Source: Bettongia penicillata ogilbyi (taxonomy: Eukaryota > Chordata > Mammalia > Diprotodontia > Potoroidae). Taken from it: a stretch of DNA of 64,000 bases. Below the pieces are notes generated by a model. It did not search any database, was not told the origin of the DNA, and saw only the letters and a list, made by a program, of their open reading frames with translations. Both the position numbers and the translations under genes were made by a program. Positions 1 to 12,086 of this stretch are shown here, one piece after another. The stretch spans positions 2,487,279-2,551,278 of the forward strand of contig JAJHZJ010000220.1 in assembly GCA_023548195.1 (NCBI GenBank). Direction: 5' to 3'. Positions within the stretch are counted from its first letter, which is position 1. Each line of letters opens with the position of its first letter.

Positions 1-545
1 ATTAACAGACCTGCCCATTAAGAGAAGTTTGATTAGGGAAGATCTGTAAGAAGGCCCACACATTCTGTTAAATAAGGCACTGGTTCTCAAGGGTAGTGCT
101 GCCCTCTGGATCTAAAATAATGTATAAATACTCTGAGTTGAGGTTTTACTTTAGGGCTTACTCATTGGAAGTTTGTTTGGCCAGATGAGACTGGACAGCA
201 ACGAAGAAGCCTTTGGCTTTGAAAACCCAATTATTGGTGCTTTTCTCTCTGGTAGCTATGACAGCATAGCATCTGTCTATGACAGTTGCATCTGTCTGTT
301 GATCTGTGATGTATATATTGCTAATGCCAGGCAGCTGGAAGCACTATCTGTTGATTTTGATTTCTCTGTATTTTCTCTGAAGTTCAAGGTGTTGACTTTT
401 TCCCCTGAATGAAATGAATGATACATGTGCTTGATTAAAGTGATTGTTGATCTCTCAAAAATTGCCTTTCATTTTAGAAAAACAGATTAAAGAATATGTG
501 ACAGCAGACGCTCCTCTGTACATCAGAATGCTTGCTTTTATACCC
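1..545 (+). mobile_element. ERV LTR, left end outside window
   Basis: This is a retroviral long terminal repeat. A TATA box (tataaa) lies at 123-128 and a polyadenylation signal (attaaa) at 434-439, about 310 bp downstream, giving U3, a long R and a short U5. It aligns by eye along its length with two other partial copies in the window (35058-35430 and 36346-36640), which share the segments around 'ggctttgaaaaccca' and 'gattaaagtgattgtt'. No retroviral gene follows it, so it is probably a solo LTR. The 79-codon open frame inside it (173-412) has no family resemblance and I treat it as chance. The LTR family name is not assigned. Confidence 0.6.
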
Positions 546-1185
546 CTTTTATACCACTCTGACATCACTGAAGAAGTATAGATGGGACTCCCAACTAAGA
601 TGGCTGCTTGAACAGAAGCAGGAAGACTGTCTCCCATAGGTCTGCTTGAGCAAAAGTTAAAACCTCACAGTAGCCCAAATAGTGATAAAAAAAAAAATAA
701 TACAATGTATCGCACTCAGGACTGCAACAAATATAAAAGTAAGCGAGAATCCCATTGGCAATAGCAAAGGGTGCTGCCTACAAAGCTGGTGCCAGCACTG
801 GGAAGGCAACCACACCAACAACTAAAGCCTTGTTAACACAACTATAGACAATTCAAGAGGAAAAGCCTCAGAGTGGTCATTAACCCCAAAATATGGATGC
901 ACTTTGAGAGCATTAGGAAGTGGCTTCAATGTGTTTGGAAAGGGCAGTTCTCAGTTTGGGACCCTGTAGGTACAGGGTTTATGAGGCTCCTGATACTCTA
1001 TCAAGAGATTCCATAGAAAGACCTGAATATCCAGTACTCAATAAGATGTGGTCAAATGATAATTCCATAATATGAAGATCAGTATCCAGGTAATTCAGGG
1101 TGAGACCCAACAGAGTCAGTCAAATCATTCAAGAGATGATGGACCTAAAGAGCAGAAAGAAGCATATATTTTTTAACATGGTCAC
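546..1185. other. unassigned sequence, possibly old LINE 5' region
   Basis: No gene is seen. The phrase 'aactaagatggctgcttgaa' near 590-610 resembles the YY1-type start of many mammalian LINE 5' ends, but nothing downstream identifies a family. Confidence 0.2.
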
Positions 1186-1189
1186 TGTT

Positions 1190-1600
1190 TAATTGTGTTA
1201 CTTTTCCCTGTCCATACTTATTACATTGTATAGTGTTTCACAGATAATACACAGAAAGCACTGGAGTTCTCAGACTTCAGCCTCTAACAGGTTCACTTTG
1301 ATCTGGTCAGAGAGGCAGACAGCTTCAGAGGGGTTAATAATCAGCTTTATTCCAATCTTCTCAAAGACTATGGGAGAACCAACTCCTACAGCATTCCTTA
1401 ATCACCCTTCTCATTAGGGCCAGCCAGAAGGACCCTACATTTCAATTGAGATAGGCACACTTATGCACTCCCCTAAATCCTCTCAAGGCACAATGAGGGC
1501 CAGTTGAGGCAGATAGACACATTGTCTGTGTTTCCCCCCATAGATTCCTTCATGGATTCCCACTGTAGTTTCCCCCCTCATTGATTAGTGCCTACTTGCT
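1190..1600 (-). mobile_element. probable LTR, antisense
   Basis: Read on the minus strand this stretch ends with an aataaa polyadenylation signal (tttatt on plus at 1346-1351). A short U5-like tail follows, as in an LTR R/U5. No internal retroviral sequence adjoins it. Family not assigned. 1605-2030 on its right holds nothing I recognise. Confidence 0.35.
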
Positions 1601-2035
1601 TTATAGAGCTATAGACAAAGAAAGCATATTGCCAACAATTGAGCTCATAAGTTAACTTTAGCAATTTCATCAAGTATATCACTGCCATATAATATAGAGC
1701 AGCCTCAGTAGGACTATCCATTACTTTGATTCTAAGAACTGCTATCTAGAATCCTTGTGGCTATTCTAGGAGTTACAATCTAACACCTGGAAACTAGACA
1801 TTCCCATGGTCATGGATCCTGAGACACTAAACTCTAAAAGGATGACAAAATCATCCTTACATACAGGTAGGTAAAATGCAAAAAAGTGAGCATTGAAATA
1901 CTTTTTTGAAATGCACAGAAGAGAACAGAAGGATGTTCAGAAGGAAGCACTAGGTAACATGCTAACCAAGTAACATAAAATTCCAAAACTATATACTAGT
2001 TTAAATTACGTGATATGAAATGGGGAAGGGTGGGG

Positions 2036-2285
2036 AAGGAGGCACAATGGATAGAGTGCTATGCCTAGAGTCAGGGAGACTCATTTTTCTGAGTTCATAT
2101 CTTTTCTCAGACACTTACTAGCTGCGTGACCCTGAGCAAGTTACTTAACCCTATTTCCCTCAAATCTCCTTATCTATAAAATGAGCTGAAAAAGGAAATG
2201 GCAAACCACTCCATAATGTTTGTCAACAAAACCCCAACTAGGGTCACAAAGAGTTGGACATGACTAAAACAAACAACAATAACAA
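2036..2285 (+). mobile_element. tRNA-derived SINE (marsupial MAR1 type)
   Basis: A typical tRNA-related SINE. The head 'gcacaatggatagagtgct' carries the A/B-box region, then comes 'tgagcaagttacttaaccct', a body with 'aatggcaaaccactcc', and a tail 'gagttggacatgactaaaac' ending in an AAC-rich run. It is non-autonomous, transcribed by RNA polymerase III and mobilised by a LINE. Two more copies of the same design lie at 22155-22410 (+) and 57955-58165 (-). Confidence 0.85.
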
Positions 2286-2429
2286 TAACAACACAAAAAA
2301 AGAGACTCACAGTTTCACATGTGGTCATCTTTCTGTGTTCTCTATATATGGAAATCCTCATAAGTATTTAAGCTCAGAATTTTAAAATATAGCAAGTAGA
2401 AGGATACTGCACGAAACTGAGCTTCATAA

Positions 2430-2572
2430 TTTTATATATGTATATATAATATATATACACATACATACACATATATACATATATAATTACATTATCTTTA
2501 TTGTATATAGTTATAAATATATAATAATCCTATATATGTATGTATATATACATATATATATGATAATTATTT
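2430..2572. repeat. AT-rich TATATG low-complexity tract
   Basis: An imperfect run of tatata, tatgta and atacatac units about 140 bp long. Confidence 0.9.
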
Positions 2573-2689
2573 CAGTGTGTGGACTCTCCGTCTCCTGTGA
2601 TGTAAATCAGCAACTAGTCTATAATCTTATAATCTTAGAGAGTTACCTGAACAAGTGAAAGATTATGTTATTGTCACACAAGCTGGTAA

Positions 2690-2765
2690 CATTTTTAGTA
2701 GCATTTGAACTCAGATCTTCCTCACTTCAAGTCTACCCTTTGTTCATTTCATCACTCCACTAGCT
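2690..2765 (-). mobile_element. SINE head fragment, antisense
   Basis: 'tttgaactcagatcttcct' and the following 60 bp are the reverse complement of the tRNA-like head of a MIR/MAR1-type SINE. Only this part is recognisable. Confidence 0.5.
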
Positions 2766-2769
2766 TTAT

Positions 2770-4300
2770 GTAATATCTCTTTCAAGGTACAACATGCATA
2801 TAGAAAAAATGTTCTCCTACTCATAAAGAAACCTCCATTTGGTAGAATCTTGCATTTGTGTTGAATGTTACACCTTATCATCATAAAAAAAAAGGAGTCC
2901 AGTTAGGAAAAAAATGTAACATAAAGGCTAAGGTTTTTGGATTCATCCATTAAGCAGTTTTTCTAAATTCAAATGACCTTCAAACATATTTCTATCATAA
3001 TCCAATAGGTCTTTAATTAAATTTTAAACACGCTTAAGTAGACCACTCAGGGAACTCAACATTAAGTGAGAAAAAATTTTTGATTTCCCTTAATATAATC
3101 CAATTACAAAGGATACATTCATTTCAGCTTCATCTGAAATACTTAGTTGAATATTTATGTGACCTCTTGCAACATTTATTTTCCTCAGCAATTACAAAAC
3201 AAGCAACAACTAACAAATCCTTAAACTCATTCTTTCATCAATTACTATCTCCCAGTGTTTTCAAAGAAAAACCCAATTTAGCCTAGCTTAGTCAGTGTGA
3301 CTGGGATTTTATGTTGTTGCATAAATTGTTTGTTTTCTTTTTATTGCCCTAGGCTCTAGTTCTTAAGAATTTCAAAAGAAAGCAACTTTGAATAAAACAA
3401 CACCACTATTTAAAGAGAGCAACCCACACTTTAATGCTGAAATTCAGGAGAGGTCTTCCAGACCACAAAGTGCCAAGAGTTGAGAATGACTCCTTTGTCA
3501 TCTGTATCCTACACATGTTCCTTAGTACCATTGTACTTTTCATGTAAGCCCATTCTTCCCCTAGTCTTGTGTGTATCTTTGGGAGAGTGTCTCCCAGGAT
3601 GTTCAGGGAAATATTTGTTTTTAACTATTTTTACAATACCAGCTTAGACATTACTTTGTTAAAAGCTAAGTCTACTGATGATTAACAGGAAGCACAGTAG
3701 CAATTACTTGTCAGAAAAATATGAGAAGCTCAGCTCCTCAAGATTAACCTTAGAAACCCAAAGAGTAGTAGTAGTCACTAACCTTAAGAACAACTTACTG
3801 TATGTAGTGAGCCTACTGGAGGCAGTAGGTCTTATCACTTAAAATATAAACAATTTAATTTTTTTTCGGTTAATCATGTCCAGAATGCTGTGATTCTTTT
3901 GTCAAAGAGAACATTCATGATATATAGGCATGTGACTGTTGCATGATACAGAATTTGACCTTTCCCATTGATTTTTGCTAAATCTGCATTTTTCAAAATG
4001 CTTTTTTCTTTTCAGTCATCTCTCACTATCTCTCTTACTCCTTTTGTACTGAAGTGATCACGTATCAAAATATATTATTATTAAATTTGGAAATTCTTAT
4101 CAAATTTATCATAGAATTTTCTACCACCCTATCTTCTGGCATCCATTGGCACAACAGCTGTAATCATTTTCATGGTCCTCAGTGTTTTTCCCCACATAAC
4201 AAACTAGCAAACAAGACTCAAGCAAGCAAGAGATAGTACCCATAACACATTGCCTAGATTTCAAGATTTATATTTAATATTTCCTAATATTTTATTCAAA
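2770..4300. other. unique-looking AT-rich DNA, probably intronic
   Basis: No gene or repeat that I can name. The 68-codon frame at 3080-3286 has no start context or family resemblance. A small hairpin is formed by cctactg and cagtagg near 3813-3829. Confidence 0.3.
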
Positions 4301-4306
4301 TCTTAC

Positions 4307-4365
4307 TTTTCCCCTATCCTCTTTTGGACACACAGAGTAACTTTTAAAAACTTAGATGGATTTCC
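4307..4365 (-). CDS. candidate internal exon, unknown protein
   Basis: On the minus strand a pyrimidine-rich acceptor (ctttcttctgcttcttaaag) is followed by 59 nt that are open in only one frame (GNPSKFLKVTLC..., 19 codons plus 2 nt). A donor GTAAGA follows. Phase is 0 in and 2 out. It lies on the same strand as the stronger exon candidates at 15-52 kb and could be a 3' part of that gene. The phase does not match the next candidate upstream (6150-6227, ending in phase 2), so an exon would have to be missing between them. A 59-nt open segment with good sites can arise by chance. Confidence 0.22.
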
Positions 4366-4369
4366 CTTT

Positions 4370-6145
4370 AAGAAGCAGAAGAAAGTACAATTAGGTTTCC
4401 AAGAGACGCACTCAAACAAAATCTGTATGGACAAGGATCACTGTTTTATTGGATTTGTAGAGATACCTCAAATGTAACATTTAACCTTTGATTTTGACAG
4501 ATTACACTACAAACAGGTGAGATCTTGTTACTAGCACTGAAAGTTGGATGAACCATGTATCATTGGAGAGATAGTTCTAGATAATGAAATTTTTAGTGAT
4601 GACCTATAGCTTTAATGCTACATTAACAATATTAATCTTATGAGAATAATCAGTAAAAATTGAACAACCCTAAGGGAATTTTAAATTAAAATTTAAAATA
4701 TTTTAATATAAAATTTAAAATTATTAAAATGAAATTTAAGTTAATGAATTTTTTAATATCCTAATCATTTCTTAGTAACTTAATTCACTCCCTTTTAATG
4801 CAGAAAAAATGTTACAGAACTAACCGATAAATCTTTAGTGAACAAGAACACGTAACATTTTACATCTGCACATTCCAATTCTATGCAAAAAGTATAAGTG
4901 TGCTCCTACTTCAGTACTCTGGAATTAACTTTGGCTATTGTTTTGTTTTGTTTTTTATCTGAGTTCTCTCATAATTTCATATCTTTTTCATTTGTTTCTC
5001 ATAATAATATGTATTGTTTTGTTGGATCTGCTTATTTTTAAACTATGAATTATTTTTCATAAATCTATTCATGTATCTGAGTTCCTCATATTTGTAATTT
5101 ATTACAAAACAATAATACTTCATTGCATTGATAGTCTTCTTTTGATTAACCACTGCCTAATTAATCACACCCACCTCTTACTAGTTTGTCTTTTCTTCTT
5201 ACTATAGAGTGTTTACTGCTTTGCATACCTTGGGATATATACAGCTGTTCTGCTGTTAATCTCAATGGTGGTCACCTCAGTGGATTAGACTGTGAAGAGT
5301 TTAGTAACTTTTTTATAATATTAACTTAATGGTGGTGTTCTACCCTTTCTCCAGTTCATATAATCATAGAAACCCCAGGCATCTTAATTCTGGTCAGTCA
5401 ATCAAATGCATAATCTATGTGTGAATAAGTCTTTAATCAATTTGGGAAGATTATAGTGGATGTCGGCAGTTGGATAAAAGGTAAGTGGCACAGGGAAAAA
5501 CGTCTTAATTGGTTTTTGAGCTATATACGAAAATAACAACCCAGTTTAAAGCCTGTCAGTGAACAGTGAAACAATATAGTGCTAGAAAAATTTCAGTTTA
5601 GGAAATTCCAGTTCAAAATCTGGAATCATAACTCTGACAGGGAATCATCTTGGAGGGGAAGAAGAAAGGTAAATTCCAACCTCCCTATTGACCACGTTTT
5701 TGGAAAGACTGAACAAGTAGTAGCAAGTTCATCATGGGACGTCAGAGTCTGGACCAATAGGAGACAATGCCGGGACAATCATTTAAAGAACAGCAGCATT
5801 AGGGAATGGGACCCTTATGGTGGAGAGAAATGCCTGTTATTAACTCTACAATGTCCCTAACCATGAAAGCCTTGCATATGATGCACAGCTGAGGAAAACA
5901 TCACGAGGACTTTATAAATGGAGAACACAGCTTGAAGTAGCCAGAAGTTTTACTACAGGTGAAATTCACTAGTTTGAGCTTTAAACTTGTGTCTACCTTT
6001 TCCATAGACCTTTTTGTAATTGTGGTGAAATGTTCCCAGATTTAGGAGCGTATTTTTTTTTTTTAACGACTGTTCCTGGTAAACCATCCTTGTGAATTCC
6101 TTTGCTTAAATGCTTATTAAGTCGGGGTGATATGTAGAAGGGAAC
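4370..6145. other. no supported gene; intronic-looking
   Basis: AT-rich sequence. A plus-strand 93-codon frame at 5579-5860 resembles nothing I know. The DNA there has a CRE-like 'gacgtca' and a 'ccaat' near 5739-5760 and a 'tataaa' near 5912. These could be an old LTR promoter, but no LTR ends are visible. Confidence 0.25.
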
Positions 6146-6149
6146 TCAC

Positions 6150-6227
6150 ACATGAGGAATATTAACAATGAGATTAACCATCTTCCAGACATCAACTGTA
6201 CTCCAGAGTGGGAGATGGGGAAATGTC
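6150..6227 (-). CDS. candidate internal exon, unknown protein
   Basis: Minus-strand acceptor 'gcatcaattccag', then 78 nt open in the frame TFPHLPLWSTVDVW..., then donor GTGAGT. The exon starts in phase 2. The candidate just upstream at 6361-6403 ends in phase 2, so the two join in frame across a 133-bp intron that begins GTAAGA and ends CCAG. The 71-codon plus-strand frame at 6152-6367 would then be an antisense shadow. Small size keeps confidence low. Confidence 0.28.
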
Positions 6228-6360
6228 CTGGAATTGATGCTACACTTAAAAAAACTTCTGGACTAATTATAGCTCCAACAAGAGGACATATTGATCATTT
6301 ATCCAAATTTTTGGTTAATCCAACTTTTGAGTCAGGTTTTGCTGACCATAATCATCTTAC

Positions 6361-6403
6361 TTGTTGATGTCCAGTTGAATTAGTTTAGTGAAATGATTTA
6401 ATT
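6361..6403 (-). CDS. candidate small internal exon
   Basis: Minus-strand acceptor 'cttctgctatgtgttctgcag' (strong pyrimidine tract), a 43-nt exon open only in the frame LNHFTKLIQLDIN, and donor GTAAGA. Phase is 1 in and 2 out. It joins in frame to 6150-6227. It is short enough to be coincidental. Confidence 0.28.
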
Positions 6404-6654
6404 CTGCAGAACACATAGCAGAAGTCAAATGTCTCTGTATCTATGGTCAAAATGAAAGTAGTATGGTCAACTAGCATTTTAAAACATAAGTGATCAATAA
6501 TAATGCTTTGTGTAGCTCTATTTCGTCAAGGTAACAGAGGGCTAAAACAATTTCCAAACTAGTTTGGTAAACCTAGAATTTTAAAAAGACAGTTCTATTC
6601 TCAACTACCTGAAATGCCAGAGAATAAAACTGTCAGTATAATCTAATTAGGCTC

Positions 6655-6850
6655 GAAACTACTTTAGACAACATGGCTTAGTTGTATAAACACAGATTTA
6701 AAGTGAGCAAGATGGGTTCCACCTCTGGTACTCACTGACTGGTTGTGTGATACTAGTCAAATTATTCCATGTTTCAGTGCTGCTAATCAACTCTCCAAGA
6801 TTATAAATTGTAGAGCAAAGGTTTATTTGCTTTGGTAAAGCAAGTTTCAT
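6655..6850 (+). mobile_element. MIR/THER-like SINE relic
   Basis: 'actcactgactggttgtgtg' followed by a diverged 'caaattattccatgtttcag' matches the conserved core of MIR-class SINEs (tgtgaccttgggcaagtcac...cctcagtttc), heavily decayed. Confidence 0.45.
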
Positions 6851-7212
6851 CATTAAGAAAACTCAGATCTACATACTGTTGAAATCATAGGTCATATGCT
6901 ATTTTGGTAAAACTTTAATACTTGATATTTAAAGGATCCATGTTTTTATTTATTCAGATACTCCTCCTACAGATATAGAACATACCCCTTCTAACCTAAA
7001 TTCATCATCATCATGAATTCTGTCCCACTGTATTGTTAATATATTTTTGTATAATGGGAAGATCTTTGCCATCTGTTAATTGGTCCATGTAAACTGCTTG
7101 AATCACATGAAAATCTGAGTCACATGAATCTGTGATGGGAGGAGGGGTGGAACAGGAAGGGTGGAGCAGAGCAGAGAGGAAGTTGGTGTAGCAGCAATGT
7201 GATATTCACAGC

Positions 7213-7600
7213 TCCTAACACAGCCATGAACATTGTGGCACAATTCTAAATTGTGAAATACAAATCCTCATGGAAGACCAAAACAAAACATTTATTGAAC
7301 CACCAGAAAACAAAATCCATCATAATCTATACACAATAACATGCAGAGAGAAACACCATCCCCAAGTCTTCCCTCTGCTAGGTTTCCCACAAACCATCTC
7401 CCTTAAACAAATCACAAACAGGCTTCCCTTAAATAAAATGCCCTTCTCACACTCATGGTGAGTTGTAGGCTTGCCTCTTCAGTTCTGACTGCTCTCTCAC
7501 TCCTCTCAGATCTGCTCTAGCTCCAACTCTTCCTATTCCACCCATTCAGCAAACTCCTCCAATGGCTCCATAAGATTCAGACTAATGGGACTCAGGCTTC
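7213..7600 (-). mobile_element. LTR-like element, antisense arm of an inverted pair
   Basis: Read on the minus strand it carries 'gatggtgtttctctctgcat', an aataaatgtttt polyadenylation signal and a downstream tail. The same order appears on the plus strand at 7640-7930. The two copies are head to head with their polyadenylation ends outward. Confidence 0.45.
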
Positions 7601-7639
7601 CATGTGGGCCAGACAGGTCACATGGACCTATTAATGAAT

Positions 7640-7930
7640 GAGAAAGATTTCTCCATTTAAATTACCATTATAGTTGGACACAGAAGTTAAAATTCAGAGA
7701 GAGGTAGGTATGAGTGTTCATTTTTGGGAAGGCCCTAGCAGTGGGAAGGCTTAGTGATGGTGTTGTCCCTTGCATTATTATTGTGTGTAGATTTTTTTGT
7801 TGCTATTATGGATTTGGATTTTTGGTATTGGATTTGACTTTCTGGAGTTTAAATAAATGTTTTGACTCTATCTTCTATGTAGACAATCTGTTATAGTTTG
7901 TTATTCAGAATTGTTCTGATATATTCATAA
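7640..7930 (+). mobile_element. LTR-like element, sense arm of an inverted pair
   Basis: Contains 'gtgatggtgttgtcccttgc', a 'tattattgtgtgtagat' segment and 'taaataaatgttttgactct'. These match the minus-strand copy at 7213-7600 in order and spacing. The 60-codon frame here is an LTR by-product. Confidence 0.45.
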
Positions 7931-7939
7931 CCATTGTAG

Positions 7940-8205
7940 GCACTGTTTCTGTCTGTCTGTGTTCATTCTTTGTTTTTGAAGAAGACCATGATGTCAGAAA
8001 AATGATGACATGACTTGAACTTAACTTTGTTTAGAGGGAGGGAGGGCTGTGCAAGTTCACCATCCTTACTTTCCCCTCCTGAGCCATCTGGATCACCTGA
8101 CCAGATATTCATTGAATGACTGGAGAAGGCCCAGGATGCAAGTACTCCCAGGATGGGAGTACCTTCAGGGACTCACATAGAGTGAGGTAAGATCATTCAG
8201 TGAAT
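7940..8205 (+). mobile_element. marsupial SINE ('gaagaagaccatga' type), copy 1
   Basis: Starts near 'tgtttttgaagaagaccat', continues through 'gagggctgtgcaagttcacc' and 'gagccatctggatcacctga', and ends with 'gtgaggtaagatcattcagtg'. A second direct copy lies at 8941-9180 and an antisense copy at 38137-38385. The exact family name is not assigned. Confidence 0.7.
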
Positions 8206-8416
8206 AAGCTTCTCTAAGAAGTAATCAGGGTGTGGTCCCTTTAATGAGCAAAAGAAAAAAATATGTAAATCAAACTAGGAGGGAAAGAACAATAGTTACT
8301 ATTGATAAGTACTCTGAAGCCAGGAAGGTCCAGAAAACAGCCATTAAGTAGAGTTTGGGCAGAGATCTTTTGGTGTACAATCTATGGATATCAGAGTGCA
8401 CTGGGTTTAAGGTTTT

Positions 8417-8771
<355 letters not shown>

Positions 8772-8940
8772 AGAAATCTAACCAGTAAACTCTAAGTTAA
8801 CTGAGTGTTCTCTGGTCATCTTAATGTTCCTTCCTTTGGAAAGGAGAAGGAAGGGGTGGGAGGTCAGAAGGATGAATAAGACTATGAGTATGGGTCACTC
8901 AGCTAGCTGGGTTCACATTCAGGCAGGTCAGTCTACTCAC

Positions 8941-9180
8941 AGGTCTGTGTTCATCCTTTGTTTTCAAGGAAGACCATGACATCAGAGAAATGATGACATG
9001 ACATGCACTTGACTTTGTTTTGAGTGAGAAAGGGCTGTGCAAGGTCACCAGCCTCACTTTCCCCTCCTCAGCCATCTGGATAAAGTGACCAGATATTCAT
9101 CAGGATGACTGGATGCAATGGGATACCTTGACCTATTCAGGTACTCACTTAGAGTGGGGTAAGGCTATTCAGTGAATAAG
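8941..9180 (+). mobile_element. marsupial SINE ('gaagaccatgacatcag' type), copy 2
   Basis: Same SINE as 7940-8205, in the same orientation, on the other side of the purine microsatellite. It includes 'gggctgtgcaaggtcaccag' and the shared 3' part 'gtggggtaaggctattcagtg'. Confidence 0.72.
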
Positions 9181-9469
9181 CACTGTGATTATTGCAATGG
9201 CACTACACTTGTTCTCCAAAATTCATGTCACCTTTCGGTTTGCCCTGGTATTGAACTTCTCTGATTTAGAAACATTAGCCCTTGAACAATAGACATAGAG
9301 TATGTTGTTGAGGTTTTACTTGGGGCCTTTACAACTTCGTAAGACTTAAGATAGCTTCTGTCCAAAGTTATACCTGATAAGTATGAATGATGTTTCTACA
9401 CCAAGATGAGGTATCATAGTGGTATTTCAATGCAAAAGAAAAAAAAATAAACATTACAAATTAGAAAAA

Positions 9470-9625
9470 AAGCAATGTTGATTAGTAGAAAAGGAACCAG
9501 CACTGAAGTCTGGAAAATTTAGTTTTAAATCTTGCTTCTGACATAAATCCTGACCAAATCATTCAACCACTTGGTATTTCCATGCAACTCTCTAAGACTG
9601 AATTGTGGAACTAGAGCTGATTTTT
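9470..9625 (+). mobile_element. MIR-like SINE relic
   Basis: 'tttaaatcttgcttctgaca' followed by a decayed 'ccaaatcattcaaccact' and 'ctctaagactg' follow the order of the MIR/MAR1 body. Confidence 0.45.
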
Positions 9626-9664
9626 ATTAATAGAATGCATTTTCTTAAGAGAAGTTCCCTATAC

Positions 9665-10407
9665 TGGGGTAGAGTCAAGATGGAAGAGCAAAAGCAGGGA
9701 CTTGCTAGAGCTCTCCTCCCAAACACAGCCAAAAACCTGCAAAAAATAATTCTAAACAAACTCTGGAGCTACAGAACCCATAGAATGATGGAGTGAAGAA
9801 AATCCCTAGACTAATACAGCCTGGAAGGTGGAGAGGAAGCATCTAGCCCCACCAGGCTAGTCCAGAGCAGTGTGCAGCATGAGCCAGGATGGCTGAGGTA
9901 GGACCGGAGCAGGCCTTGGGGGGAGTGAATCACTGTGACCTATGGTGGTTTCCAGACTTCACAATCCCAAAACCCTGAGGACAAATTTGAAGGACAGTAT
10001 GAGAGAATAGAGTGAACTGGCCCCAGCCCCAGGGTGGCATATGGGACAGAGTCACCCATGGCAACTGCAGCAGCAATAGCAGCAGCTGTTTCTGGAATTC
10101 TAGGCAGAAAGACTGTAGGAGGATTGAACAGCTGTCAGTACACCCCCTACCTCCACTGGAAACAGAGAACTATCTTGACAAAAAGCTCAAAAGTCAAGTA
10201 ATTGGTTGGGGAAATGAGGAAAAATAGAAAAAAAAAAAAACAATCTGACTATAGAATCTTACTTTGATCACAAGGAAGATTGAAACATAGAGCCAGAAGA
10301 AGAAAACAAAGTGAAAACTATGCATCCAAAGTCTCCAAGAAAAATAATAATTGATCTGCAGCCATAGAAGAGGTCAGAAAAGATTTTGAAAATAAAGTAA
10401 GAGGAGT
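9665..10407 (+). mobile_element. HAL1-like (ORF1-only L1) element, 5' part, interrupted
   Basis: Begins with the L1 5' signature 'gtcaagatggaagagc' and carries a decayed 5'UTR and the start of ORF1, up to a segment equivalent to the 'KKDFENQVR' region of L1 ORF1. It stops abruptly at 10407, where another HAL1-like element begins. The continuation of this ORF1 reappears at 12950. The outer element therefore occupies 9665-10407 plus 12950-14877. Confidence 0.72.
10389..10407 (+). repeat. target-site duplication, left copy
   Basis: aaaataaagtaagaggagt matches aaaacaaagtaagagaagt at 12950-12968 in 17 of 19 positions. It brackets the inner element. Confidence 0.7.
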
Positions 10408-10781
10408 CCAAGAATTACAACATGCACACAGCCCAGTGCAGGAAGTGTGGAGCACATGTAGCACAGCCCAGGAAGCATAGAGTGAAACCTGATATAGCAG
10501 GGACAGTACCTTAAACAGACTTCAGGGAGCTATCAGCAGCAGCAATTTCCAGATTGCTCAACCCACAAACACCACAGACAACTTCAAAGGTCAGTGAGAG
10601 GGCTCCATCACCCAGGAGAGGGGTGCATGGTATGGACCCCGGCATCAGCCATTGCAGATGCAGTTTCCATTTTTGGAGGCCATGCCTAGAGGCTCTGAGG
10701 GAATTGAACAGTTGATCTGAATCTCAGTCTTGCACTCCACCCTGTTAAAGAACCCAAAAGTCAAGTAAATGCCTGGGAAAA

Positions 10782-11880
10782 TGGCCCCAAATGGGACAAA
10801 GAATAACAATAGAAGGTTACTTTCTTGGAGAGCAGGTATTTTTTTCCATCCTTTCCGATGAGGAGGAACAATTTAGGCCTTCAGAGAAAGACCTAAAAGT
10901 CAAAGATTCTGCATGCAAAAGTTCCAAAATAAATATGCAATGGTCTCAGGTCATGGGAGAGCACAAAAGGGATTTTGAAAATCAAGTAAGAGAGATGGAG
11001 GAAAGATTGGAAAGAGAAATTAGAGTGATACAAGAAAATCGTGAAAAAAGTTTGCTAAAGAGAACCAAAAACATGCTGAAGAAATTGACACCTTAAAAAA
11101 TAGACTAACTCAAATGGAAAATTTTGGGCAAATGGCCCAAAAAGCCAATGAAGAGAAGAATGCTTTAAAGAGTAGAATTAGTCACATGGAAAAGGAGGTT
11201 CAAAAGCTCACTGAAGAAAATAGTTCTTTAAAAATTAGAAAAGAACCGATGGAAGCTAATAACTTAATATGAAACAAAGAAATTACAAAATAAAACCAAA
11301 AGAATGAAAAAAAAAATAGAAGATACTATGAAATATCTCATTGGAAAAACAACTGACCTGGAAAACAGATTCAGGAGAGACAATTTAAAAATTATGGGAC
11401 TACTTTGAAAGCCCTGATTTAAAAAGACAGCCTAGATATCATCTTTCATGAAATTATCAAGGAATACTGCCCTGATATTTTAGAACCAGAGCGTAAAACA
11501 AATATTGAAAGAATCCACTGATCACCTCCTGAAACAGATCCAAAAAGAGAAACTACTAGGAATATTGTAGCCAAATTCCATAGTTCCCAGGTCAAGGAGA
11601 AAATAATGTAAGCAAGTAGAAAGAAACAATTCGAGTACTGTGGAAATACAATTAGGATAACACAAGATCAGGATAACACAAAGGGATTGCTGGGTGTGAA
11701 ATATGATATTCCAGAAGTCAAAGGAACTAGGATTAAAAACAAGAATCACCTACCCAGCAAAACTGAGTATACTTCAGGGGAAAAAAGTGGTCATTCAATG
11801 ATATAGAGGACTTTCCAGAATTCTTGATGAAACGGCCAGACCTGAAAAGAAAATCTGACTTTCAAACATAAGAATCAAGA
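10782..11880 (+). pseudogene. L1 ORF1 pseudogene in inner HAL1-like element
   Basis: Remnant of the L1 ORF1 RNA-binding protein. The longest intact piece is 10791-11096 (101 codons) with a charged coiled-coil region (residues about 50-100, KRDFENQVREMEERLEREIR). Downstream segments matching the rest of the coiled coil and the RRM/C-terminal domain ('LTDLENRFRRDNLKIMGL'-like, then a 'KRETTRNIVAKF'-like block) are spread over several frames with stops. It is not expected to make protein. Confidence 0.75.
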
Positions 11881-12000
11881 AAAGGTAAACAGGAAAGAGA
11901 AATCAAAAAGGACTTTCTAAAGTTGAACTTTTTACATTCCTACATAATATTTGAAACTCTTTAGACTTGTCTAAGTATTTGGGTAGTTGGAGGGTTATAT

Positions 12001-12086
12001 GCACACACACACATCTGTGTGTGTGTGTGTGTGTGCATGTGTATGGAGAGAGACAGAGACAGAGACAGAGAGAGAGGGAGAGAGAG

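Noticed and set aside
2036..2110. tRNA-like sequence as a possible tRNA gene
   Set aside because: It is the degenerate head of a SINE. The cloverleaf is not kept and the SINE body follows. The same applies at 22155 and 57955-58165.
5229..5291. Minus-strand segment between 'aaactcttcacag' and AAG|GTATGC
   Set aside because: Good splice sites but stops in every frame.
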